The notes under the pieces were generated by a model. That model did not search any database. It was not told the DNA's origin and was given only the letters and a program-made list of their open reading frames with translations. 12,360 nt of DNA. Origin: CAZFLY01 sp964519995 (GTDB lineage Bacteria; Planctomycetota; Phycisphaerae; Sedimentisphaerales; Anaerobacaceae). Every line of letters starts with the position of its first letter. Within the stretch, counting starts at the first letter, position 1. Positions 6,230 to 12,360 of the stretch are shown here, one piece after another. The DNA lies in NCBI GenBank assembly GCA_964519995.1, contig CAZFLY010000071.1, positions 1 to 12,360 on the forward strand, in the 5' to 3' direction. The position numbers and the translations under genes are program-made.

Positions 6230-7915
6230 ATGGCAAAAATACTAAGGTTTTTACTATTAATATCGCTTATAGCTTTTCTGAGCCCCGTATGCTACAGCAA
6301 GGAGTATCCGTATCGCTGGGTCTATGTCTCAAGGAGGCTAAATGAGGATAGCGATGTAAGAGAGATAAGCGGCATAGTTAAAATGGCGTCAGAGCACGGT
6401 CTTAATGGCATGGTTCTTTCCGCGGGGCTTGACAGGCTTGACCAACAGAGGCCGACATATTTCAGAAGGCTTGAGCAGGTAAAGCAAATATGCAAGCAGT
6501 ACAACATTGAGATAATCCCGATTGTTTTCTCAGTTGGGTACGGAGGAGCAATTCTTGCTCATGACAGGAATCTGGCGGCGGCTGTGCCTGTGAAGGATGC
6601 TGTGTTCGTTGTTAGAGGTGGGCAGGCTCATCTATTGTCTGATTCGTCAGTAAGAATAGTTAACGGCGGTTTTGAAGAGCACTATGGAGATCATCTACCT
6701 GGCTATAGATTTCATGACAAACCGGGTGAAGTGTCATTCGTGGATACGACGGTCTTCAGAAGTGGCATGGCATCCCTGAGGTTTGAGAACTTCCAAAACT
6801 TCAGGCATGGCCATGGGCGGGTTATGCAGGAGGTCAAAGTACAGCCGCATCGCTCTTATAAAGTCACTTGCTGGATTAAGACCGACCGGCTCACTCCCAC
6901 AAGTGCATTGCGGATGCTTGTCTTGGCTCCTGACAAACATCAGATTGCTGAAACGAGTTTGGAGTTGCCGTCGACCGTTGACTGGCGCAAGGTGGATTTG
7001 GATTTTAACAGCTTCAAGTTTGATAAAGTTTGGGTCTACGTCGGCGTTTGGGATGGAAAATCGGGCCGATTTTGGATCGATGATCTGGACATTGAAGAAG
7101 TCGGACTCTCGAATATCGTCAGGCGACAGGGTACGCCTATCAGCATAAAAAGCGATGAGACAGGAATAGCTTATCAGGAAGACAGAGACTTTGCCCAGAT
7201 ACGTGTCCCAAAGGTGAATCTCAGGTCCGATCCTGAGCCGTTGGCTATAAAGATACCTCCTCAGAGCCGAATAAGAAATGGTGAACGGCTGAGGGTTAGC
7301 TATTATCAAAGGGTAACTCCTAAGAAAGGACAGATTACCGTTTGTATGTCGGATCCAAGGATTTATGAGATTTGGCAAGGCCAAGCCAAGCTTATACACC
7401 AGCACCTTTCTCCAAATAAGTATATGTTAAGTATGGATGAGATAAGAGCTGGAGGTTCGTGCGAAACCTGCAAGAAGCGCAATATGTCAATGGCTCAGAT
7501 ACTTGGCGATTGCATAAGCAGGCAGGTGAAGATTGTTCGCGAGGTGAGCTCGAATGCTGAGGTATTTATCTGGTCAGATATGCTTGACCCGAACCACAAT
7601 GCTCACGCCCACTATTATCTCGTAGATGGGGATTTCACAGATTCTTGGAAATATATACCTAAGGATATTGTTATCGTTTGCTGGTATTACCAGAAGCGCA
7701 ATGAGAGCCTCAGATTTTTCTCTTCGCGTGGCTTTCGGACAATGGCCGGTGCCTACTACGACGGTGACAATCTTGACAATCCAAAAGGCTGGCTCGAGGC
7801 TCTCGATCGAACGCCAGGGGCATGTGGAATTATGTATACAACCTGGCAGAACAAATATGAATTACTGGACGAGTTTGGAGATATTGTGAAAGGCCGGACT
7901 GCCCCAAAGCAATAA
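6230..7915 (+). CDS. Secreted glycoside-hydrolase-like protein with embedded carbohydrate-binding module
   Basis: Predicted 561-aa exported protein. ATG 6230 gives a signal peptide (MAKILRFLLLISLIAFLSPVCYS, then KEY; cleavage near residue 23); TTG 6203 would add nine residues, and TGAGG at 6218-6222 serves the ATG. Residues 30-130 look like the first strands and helices of a TIM barrel (WVYVSRRL, GLNGMVLSAGLDRL, IEIIPIVFSVGYGG). Residues about 140-295 form a galactose-binding-like CBM (VNGGFEE, then SGMASLRFEN, YKVTCWIKTD and FWIDDLDIEEVG), and the barrel resumes with SMDEIRAGG, whose Asp403-Glu404 recalls the GH20 catalytic pair, then VFIWSDML and IVIVCWYYQK. The CBM thus interrupts the barrel. 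The likely role is cutting or binding an external glycan; the exact family and substrate are open. The protease gene follows after 13 bases, so they may be co-transcribed. Confidence 0.75.
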   Translation: MAKILRFLLLISLIAFLSPVCYSKEYPYRWVYVSRRLNEDSDVREISGIVKMASEHGLNGMVLSAGLDRLDQQRPTYFRRLEQVKQICKQYNIEIIPIVFSVGYGGAILAHDRNLAAAVPVKDAVFVVRGGQAHLLSDSSVRIVNGGFEEHYGDHLPGYRFHDKPGEVSFVDTTVFRSGMASLRFENFQNFRHGHGRVMQEVKVQPHRSYKVTCWIKTDRLTPTSALRMLVLAPDKHQIAETSLELPSTVDWRKVDLDFNSFKFDKVWVYVGVWDGKSGRFWIDDLDIEEVGLSNIVRRQGTPISIKSDETGIAYQEDRDFAQIRVPKVNLRSDPEPLAIKIPPQSRIRNGERLRVSYYQRVTPKKGQITVCMSDPRIYEIWQGQAKLIHQHLSPNKYMLSMDEIRAGGSCETCKKRNMSMAQILGDCISRQVKIVREVSSNAEVFIWSDMLDPNHNAHAHYYLVDGDFTDSWKYIPKDIVIVCWYYQKRNESLRFFSSRGFRTMAGAYYDGDNLDNPKGWLEALDRTPGACGIMYTTWQNKYELLDEFGDIVKGRTAPKQ

Positions 7916-7928
7916 GGAGTGACTTGCT

Positions 7929-9032
7929 ATGCGATGGAGCGTGAACATAGGCAGGATATTTGGGATCAGGTTCCGAATCCATATCACGTTTTTTCTGCTT
8001 CTTTTGTTTGTTTTTGTTTCTGTTCTAAATCAACGTGGCTTTGGTCCGGCTCTTACTGCAACGCTCTTTATTTGTGCGGTCTTTGTGTGTGTACTTATTC
8101 ACGAAGTCGGCCACAGTCTGATCGCACGGCGGTTTGGAAAGGAAGCCAAGAGCATTACTTTGCTTCCGATAGGTGGCGTTGCAGTAATGGAAGAGATGCC
8201 CGAAAAACCCGCTCAGGAAATTGCAATGTCCATAATAGGCCCCTTTATCAACCTTGTGATTGCTGGGGTGCTTTATGTGCTCGTAGGGCGCTGGGCCGGC
8301 GTTGATGTACCGAGTTCGTTCCCAGAGTCATCACGGCAGTTTCTCGCAGCTTTGATAGGTGTGAACATCGTACTTGCCATATTCAATTTGATACCTGCAT
8401 TTCCGATGGATGGAGGCCGAGTGTTGAGAGGAATTCTCGCTACGAGGATGGACTATGTTACCGCGACTTCAGTTGCAGTCGCGGTCGGTCAGGCATTGGC
8501 GATTTTTTTTATCTTCTTCGGCATATTCTTCAATTGGTGGCTGGCGCTGATAGGGTTATTTCTTTATCTCGGGGCCGGCAGCGAAAAACAGCAGGTTATT
8601 CTCCGTTCTTTGTTGCATCAGATTCCCGCCCATGAGGCAATGGCTACAGAGGTTCATACGCTCAAGCCTGATGAGCTTATGTCAGGTGTATTGGAATATT
8701 TTCATCACGGCTGCCAGAATGATTTCCCTGTCATTGGTGAAAACGGCGTTAAAGGGATACTCACTCGCGACCGCATCCTTGCAAGCATCCACGAAAAAGG
8801 ACTTGAAGTACCGGTCTCAGAAGTTATGGACAGCGACTTTGCTTCGGTTGATGCAAGAGCACCTCTTGATGAAGTGTATAAGAGACTTCTTGCAAGTGGC
8901 AAAACAGCAATAGCGGTTGTAGACAGGGGCCAAGTTAAAGGAATGATTTGTCTCGATGGTATCAGCCGATATTTTATGGTAAAAGCTGCGATGAAGGGAA
9001 TCGATGCAGATGATGTTCTTGGTACCAGGTGA
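7929..9032 (+). CDS. Site-2 protease family M50 metallopeptidase with CBS domains
   Basis: Predicted 367-aa intramembrane zinc protease. The first helix (about 19-35) and the second (about 43-62) bring the zinc motif HEVGH to residues 58-62, with Glu59 as the catalytic base; the third ligand is in FPMDGGRV (Asp161), preceded by a FNLIPAF turn. Further helices lie near 77-102, 125-150 and 172-205. After about residue 225 the protein is soluble and contains two CBS-like halves (HEAMATEVHTL, FPVIGENGVKGILTRD, then VSEVMDSDFASVDARAPL, AIAVVDRGQVKGMI), which in other proteins bind adenine nucleotides and gate activity. This is the group III S2P layout. AAGGAG at 7912-7917, overlapping the previous stop, serves ATG 7929 with 11 bases between. 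The downstream small ORF overlaps its last 29 bases. Its substrate is unknown; the neighbouring membrane proteins are candidates by position only. Confidence 0.92.
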   Translation: MRWSVNIGRIFGIRFRIHITFFLLLLFVFVSVLNQRGFGPALTATLFICAVFVCVLIHEVGHSLIARRFGKEAKSITLLPIGGVAVMEEMPEKPAQEIAMSIIGPFINLVIAGVLYVLVGRWAGVDVPSSFPESSRQFLAALIGVNIVLAIFNLIPAFPMDGGRVLRGILATRMDYVTATSVAVAVGQALAIFFIFFGIFFNWWLALIGLFLYLGAGSEKQQVILRSLLHQIPAHEAMATEVHTLKPDELMSGVLEYFHHGCQNDFPVIGENGVKGILTRDRILASIHEKGLEVPVSEVMDSDFASVDARAPLDEVYKRLLASGKTAIAVVDRGQVKGMICLDGISRYFMVKAAMKGIDADDVLGTR

Positions 9033-9198
9033 GAAGGATACGGCGTCGTCGTTTCGCAAGCATCGGCAAAAAGAGAAAGGCTTTGCGCTTGGCTACTTTG
9101 GCAAATGTGCATCAGGGACATGTCCTTTAACCAGCAATCCTATCATCAGCACTTTAATGGGTGCGTTATTGAGCGCACTTCTGGCCAAAGGCAAATAA
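9004..9198 (+). CDS. Small Cys-motif protein resembling DUF6132
   Basis: A 64-residue product, or 62 or 61 residues from ATG 9010 or 9013. AGGGA at 8995-8999 is four bases before ATG 9004 and ten before ATG 9010, so I regard 9010 as equally likely. Its last 35 residues, ALGYFGKCASGTCPLTSNP followed by IISTLMGALLSALL, match what I remember of the small membrane-protein family DUF6132, whose hallmark is a Cys-x-x-Gly-Thr-Cys-Pro-x-Thr-Ser-Asn-Pro core followed by a short transmembrane helix. Family members usually have a hydrophobic helix before the core; here residues 1-30 are charged, so the helix is missing or the N-terminus is degenerate. The gene overlaps the protease by 29 bases and its stop is one base before the permease start, which indicates translational coupling. 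Function unknown; the paired Cys suggest metal binding or redox chemistry, as inference. Confidence 0.6.
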   Translation: MQMMFLVPGEKDTASSFRKHRQKEKGFALGYFGKCASGTCPLTSNPIISTLMGALLSALLAKGK

Positions 9199-9199
9199 G

Positions 9200-9415
9200 A
9201 TGAGGAAAATCGCAGCACTGGTGTCGATTTCTTTGCTATTGGGGGTGCTTAGTTATCTTGGTGGCCTGACGGGCAGGCATAGCATTTATCCTTACGATTT
9301 TTACCTTGTCTATCTTGGGAACTTTGGTTTTCTGGAATTTGCGATTGAGTTTTGTCTTTATCGGAAGTGGGATTCTTTTCCTGACCCACAGTGTCAACAT
9401 AAACCACTTTATTGA
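9200..9415 (+). pseudogene. N-terminal fragment of the ArsB/NhaD-type permease, out of frame
   Basis: ATG 9200 follows the small gene's stop after one base and has AAAGG at 9187-9191, a good translational start. It encodes MRKIAALVSISLLLGVLSYL, a typical first hydrophobic helix, then GGLTGRHSIYPYDF. Beyond codon 34 (about 9301) the product loses permease character and becomes polar before stopping at 9415. Dropping one T from the TTTTT run at 9298-9302 joins it to the downstream frame and reads YPYDFTLSILGTLVFWNLRL, which fits the expected permease N-terminus. As it stands, translation from this start yields a 71-residue truncated product. The break may be a real mutation or an assembly error. 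Confidence 0.6.
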
Positions 9416-10583
9416 ATACGCCTCTTTGGATGTCATTTTGTTTCTTGTTGGAATGATGATAGTTGTCGGTGCGATGAAGGAATCAGGCCTTTTTCATTTG
9501 CTTGTCACGGCCCTTTTGCGCGGGAACCGGCTCAGTGGCGCAATATTGTTTGTTGTGATCATGGTTTTCTCAGCGGTCCTATCGGCTCTCGCTGGTGAGG
9601 TCACTTCCGTAATTGTCATGACGGCAGTTATCCTCGAAATCTGTGATTCTCTAAAAGTAAATCCGGTTCCTCTTGTAGTCTCTTCTGTTATGACAACCAA
9701 TGTGGGCTCCGCGTCAACTCTGCTGGGAAACCCTATTGGTGTGCTCATCGCTTTACGAGGACATCTCAACTTTGAAGATTTCCTGATTTATGCAATGCCT
9801 GTTTCAGCAGTTGTATTGGTAATAGTAATTGTGGTGCTTTGCATCTGGTACCGAAGTTACATCAAAGAAATCTCAGCCGGACTGGCTGCACGGTCAAGCG
9901 TCGGATATGTCCCAGCTTCAGTATCATTTGACAGTAAAAAGAAAATATGTGTTCTGATATTTGCAGTCATGATTCTCTCTATTGGCCTGCACAAAAGACT
10001 GGGATCGTTATTCAGCGTGGACGAAAACAGTCTTTTGGTTATTTTGCCTGTAATTTTTTCCGGCATAGTGATGCTGTACCGACATGATAAGGTGCGACAC
10101 TACATAGAAAAAGAAGTTGAGTGGATGTCTCTATTGTTTTTCATGTTCTTGTTCGCACAAGCAGGGGTTATCCAGTCCTCAGGCGTGGCTCAGTTTGTCG
10201 CAGAAAAGCTCGTAAAACACGCCGGAACCAGTCAGAACGTTCTCTCTGGAGTTACTCTCTTTTCCAGCGGTCTCTTATCCGGCATTCTCGATAATACAGT
10301 GGTTGTGGCTTCATATATTCCTGTTGTGAAGAACCTTCACGTGATGGATGTAAGCCTCAGAACTCTGTGGTGGGCAATGCTGTTCGGAGCATGTTTTGGC
10401 GGTAATCTGACAGCCATTGGCTCGACTGCCAATATCGTTGCCTTGGGGCTGCTCGAACAAAGAAAACTGAAGGTTAGCTTCTATCAGTGGCTAAAACTGG
10501 GGGCCATTGTCACCGTAGTCGGTATGCTCATAGCATATTTTTCTTTGATAGCCTTCTTAGGTTCTCCAACTCCGGCAACCTGA
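9306..10583 (+). CDS. ArsB/NhaD superfamily (SLC13-like) permease, main body, frameshifted from its N-terminus
   Basis: Predicted 425-residue remainder of an inner-membrane transporter with 10-12 hydrophobic segments. Diagnostic blocks are GEVTSVIVMTAVIL (97-110), the TTNVGSASTLLGNPIGVLIA loop (130-149), equivalent to the conserved GG-T-x-IGDPP-N loop of the ArsB/NhaD group, then IYKE-like cytoplasmic material, GILDNTVVVASYIP and GACFGGNLTAIGSTAN (361-376), the second, inverted copy of the loop. Such proteins move anions (arsenite, silicate, dicarboxylates) or exchange Na+/H+; the substrate here is unknown. The first possible start is TTG 9306 with no ribosome site, and the frame is open upstream to a TGA at 9267, so the natural start is ATG 9200 in the other frame. 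With one base removed the full protein would be 460 residues. A terminator-like hairpin overlaps its stop. Confidence 0.85.
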   Translation: MSILGTLVFWNLRLSFVFIGSGILFLTHSVNINHFIEYASLDVILFLVGMMIVVGAMKESGLFHLLVTALLRGNRLSGAILFVVIMVFSAVLSALAGEVTSVIVMTAVILEICDSLKVNPVPLVVSSVMTTNVGSASTLLGNPIGVLIALRGHLNFEDFLIYAMPVSAVVLVIVIVVLCIWYRSYIKEISAGLAARSSVGYVPASVSFDSKKKICVLIFAVMILSIGLHKRLGSLFSVDENSLLVILPVIFSGIVMLYRHDKVRHYIEKEVEWMSLLFFMFLFAQAGVIQSSGVAQFVAEKLVKHAGTSQNVLSGVTLFSSGLLSGILDNTVVVASYIPVVKNLHVMDVSLRTLWWAMLFGACFGGNLTAIGSTANIVALGLLEQRKLKVSFYQWLKLGAIVTVVGMLIAYFSLIAFLGSPTPAT

Positions 10584-10592
10584 GAGTCTTTT
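10556..10592 (+). terminator. Weak rightward intrinsic terminator overlapping the permease stop codon
   Basis: CTTAGGTT (10556-10563) pairs with AACCTGAG (10577-10584) as eight pairs, one being G-U, around a 13-base loop, and TCTTTT follows at 10587-10592. The right arm includes the TGA stop (10581-10583). The stem is short and the T-run brief, so efficiency would be modest. It fits the lack of any space between the converging genes. Confidence 0.4.
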
Positions 10593-10593
10593 G

Positions 10594-12315
10594 TCAGCCT
10601 TTCAGCAGCTTAAAGGTATCTTCACCGCCGTTTATTAAGTGTATCAACGGCTGTGGTCTGTCGATACCCTCAATAAATTTTGGTCGTGCTGACCAGGGCG
10701 TCACGCTTAGAACTCTCGTCAGGTCCATCCAGTGCTGCAATCTTGCTACCGGCAAGTCCCAGGTCATGTGAAAGTGGTTGGCAGGTGGATACTGTTTGTA
10801 TTCAATCATACTGGCATACTTTGGTACGACGAATGTATGTGGCCAGGTTGGGGTTGTCAGATTGCACATCGCCTGTCCAAGTTTTTCCGGGACCTCTGTA
10901 GTATAGGCCTCATCCCATATCATGCTAAAAAGTCCGCTCGCACTGCTATACGCCATTCGTGCGGCGATGCCTTCTATCCCAGCAGGCGTCATGAATGTTA
11001 CTGAGTTGCCGCCACCGGGGAAGTAAAACTCATCAGCGAGAGGCATCGCGACGCCAGCCATAATCTGTCTCACCGATGCACCTGGTTTTGCCGCCCAATC
11101 GAATGAGGCGCTTCCCGAGTTGTCCCCGTCAACAAGTCCTTTGCTGTACCAGTCTGCATTTTTGTCGAGTTTTTTGACACCTATCCTTTGCGTCAAATCT
11201 TTTATCTCCCATGGCTCCCACACCTTTCTAAAGTCCATAAACAAAGGAGGATTTCCGCCGGATAGGTAAGTCATAAACAGCATCGTTAAAAGTCCCTGCA
11301 CATCCGCTTCGGTAGCGTAGGGCAGCGGCGCCTTGCGTCCGTGGTGATCGAATGTGCTATTGAAGAACGATTCCATAACATCTGCCACTGGAAGCGGAAT
11401 TCCTCGCGGATCGGAGCCCCATTCCAACTGGCTCATAAAGCCTCCCCCAACCGCATTTAAGTCGGCCATCAAATCGCGAACGATTAGGTACATTGCCAAA
11501 CTCATATTAAATCGTTCACTGTCAGCTTCGTTACGTAGTTCGAGCCGTTTACCGATGTATCTGTTGACCCAGCCTCGCAGTTGTTTTAGTTCCTTTTCAT
11601 TGTAAGCCTTTTTGCCGAGCATATCGGCCAATAGCTTCATATCCAGTCGCGTGATTTCGAGTCCGAAGGTGTTGCGTGTTGGAATAATATGTGCAAGCGC
11701 TGTTTCCATCCCCATCGAATCATGGCCGAAGACTACGACTCTCCTGCCCCGAAGTGCCACCGCCGTCACCGCTGCGTAGCACCAGTCAATGAGATTCTTT
11801 GCAGTTTGTTCGGTCATAGTTGGATTCATTCCCGTGTCTGGCCAAGTTCCCACATTTAGCGTGACCATTCGCCCGTATTGGCTAATGGCACCATTGAGTG
11901 CGTGGGCGTATACAGCGCCCGGTCTTGGTCCACTATTGCCACAGGTGATATTCAAAGGTGTGTTGGCTGGAAACTGCTGTAAAAGTGAGATAGTGGTGAG
12001 CTGTGGAAAGGCCCACGTATCCGGCACACATACGAGAGTGTCGACACCTGCTTTGCGGAATTGCTGAGCAACGATGTCCGCTTGAGCTTCGCCGTCTATT
12101 AAAACCGTTGAATGAACCACTGGTACCGGCGTTTTATCAGGCAGAACTACGGCGCCGCTAATGGTATCAGCCGCCATCTTAGCGATGTTCTGACAGCGAG
12201 TTCTACTTTCTTTGTCGATTCGCGGGTCACTGGTTGCGAAAACGCCAACGACAGGAACCTTCGGCATGGCCTTTCTTGTATTCGGCAGACGAACTGCTCC
12301 TACTTTCTCTGGCAT
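10594..12315 (-). CDS. L-fucose/D-arabinose isomerase family protein (FucI-like)
   Basis: Predicted 573-aa cytoplasmic aldose-ketose isomerase of the FucI fold; E. coli FucI has 591. The catalytic residues I recall for that enzyme (Glu337, Asp361 and His528, binding Mn2+) align with Glu336 in PYATEADVQGLLTML, Asp361 in LFMDFRKVW and His514 in PPANHFHM. Other shared blocks are RPGAVYAHAL (131-140), YFPGGGNS with FMTPAG (431-446), and TPTWPHTFVVP (488-498). Overall identity to E. coli FucI looks low, so the substrate may be another sugar of like stereochemistry at C2-C4, such as L-galactose or D-arabinose. ATG 12315 has GAAGGAG (12330-12324) eight bases upstream. No operon partner is visible within the window and only 45 bases lie upstream, too few to find a promoter. 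Confidence 0.82.
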   Translation of the reverse strand: MPEKVGAVRLPNTRKAMPKVPVVGVFATSDPRIDKESRTRCQNIAKMAADTISGAVVLPDKTPVPVVHSTVLIDGEAQADIVAQQFRKAGVDTLVCVPDTWAFPQLTTISLLQQFPANTPLNITCGNSGPRPGAVYAHALNGAISQYGRMVTLNVGTWPDTGMNPTMTEQTAKNLIDWCYAAVTAVALRGRRVVVFGHDSMGMETALAHIIPTRNTFGLEITRLDMKLLADMLGKKAYNEKELKQLRGWVNRYIGKRLELRNEADSERFNMSLAMYLIVRDLMADLNAVGGGFMSQLEWGSDPRGIPLPVADVMESFFNSTFDHHGRKAPLPYATEADVQGLLTMLFMTYLSGGNPPLFMDFRKVWEPWEIKDLTQRIGVKKLDKNADWYSKGLVDGDNSGSASFDWAAKPGASVRQIMAGVAMPLADEFYFPGGGNSVTFMTPAGIEGIAARMAYSSASGLFSMIWDEAYTTEVPEKLGQAMCNLTTPTWPHTFVVPKYASMIEYKQYPPANHFHMTWDLPVARLQHWMDLTRVLSVTPWSARPKFIEGIDRPQPLIHLINGGEDTFKLLKG

Positions 12316-12360
12316 TTTTGCTGCTCCTTCATCAAGATTTAGTGAATGGTAAATGGTTAG

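Noticed and set aside
6734..7405. 223-codon minus-strand frame opposite the GH-like gene
   Set aside because: It lies wholly within a gene with signal peptide and coherent domains on the other strand; the translation has no domain pattern. It is an antisense shadow.
8705..9121. 138-codon minus-strand frame opposite the CBS domains
   Set aside because: The plus-strand CBS domains account for this DNA; the minus translation is Ser/Thr/Pro-rich without motif, as usual for shadows.
9296..9304. Programmed -1 frameshift at the T-run in the permease
   Set aside because: The downstream frame is reached by skipping one base (+1), not by slipping back one, so a -1 slippery site does not fit. No stimulatory hairpin is obvious directly downstream.
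1..12360. CRISPR arrays, tRNA or rRNA genes, insertion sequences, toxin-antitoxin or defence genes
   Set aside because: I saw no regularly spaced repeats, no tRNA-like arm sets, no rRNA motifs and no transposase or nuclease motifs in the real genes.

Overview
The window (roughly mid-40s to 50% GC, Gram-negative-style Shine-Dalgarno sites) looks like an accessory region of a polysaccharide-producing, sugar-using bacterium. A surface-polysaccharide locus, a secreted glycoside-hydrolase-like protein with an embedded carbohydrate-binding module, and a divergent fucose-isomerase-family enzyme together would suit the Planctomycetes/PVC group, but no marker gene is present, so the taxon is a guess.

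Layout. 1-4402 (+): tightly packed polysaccharide operon: the 3' end of a probable glycosyltransferase, a WaaE-like family 2 glycosyltransferase, an extended SDR sugar-nucleotide enzyme, a WbuB-like family 4 glycosyltransferase, and a convincing GDP-mannose 3,5-epimerase. Junctions are 1 base apart or overlap (TGATG at 2116-2120). 4403-4959: 557-bp AT-rich gap with nested inverted repeats, a possible 17-codon ORF and a candidate promoter. 4960-5703 (+): the polyprenyl-phosphate sugar-phosphate transferase that would start repeat-unit assembly. 5704-6229: gap with a leftward-facing terminator and an orphan minus-strand ORF, probably gene remnants. 6230-10583 (+): a second run: secreted GH-like protein, site-2 protease with CBS domains, a small Cys-motif protein overlapping the protease, and an ArsB/NhaD-type permease whose N-terminus is in another frame. 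10594-12315 (-): a convergent fucose-isomerase-family gene whose stop lies 10 bases from the permease stop.

How the genes work together. The transferase at 4960 would load the first sugar phosphate onto the lipid carrier. The glycosyltransferases would extend it, and the GDP-mannose 3,5-epimerase would supply GDP-L-galactose (or GDP-L-gulose). No flippase, polymerase or chain-length gene is in view, so the locus continues to the left. The protease, small protein and permease form a separate membrane module with unknown substrate. The GH-like protein and the isomerase suggest sugar catabolism; a link to L-galactose is speculation.

Most notable: a near-certain one-base frameshift in the permease at a T5 run (9298-9302), the plant-type epimerase with all five catalytic residues, the nested inverted repeat before 4960, and the antisense terminator at 5688-5724. 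I did not find a clearly novel defence or mobile system; there is no CRISPR, tRNA, rRNA or recognisable insertion sequence.
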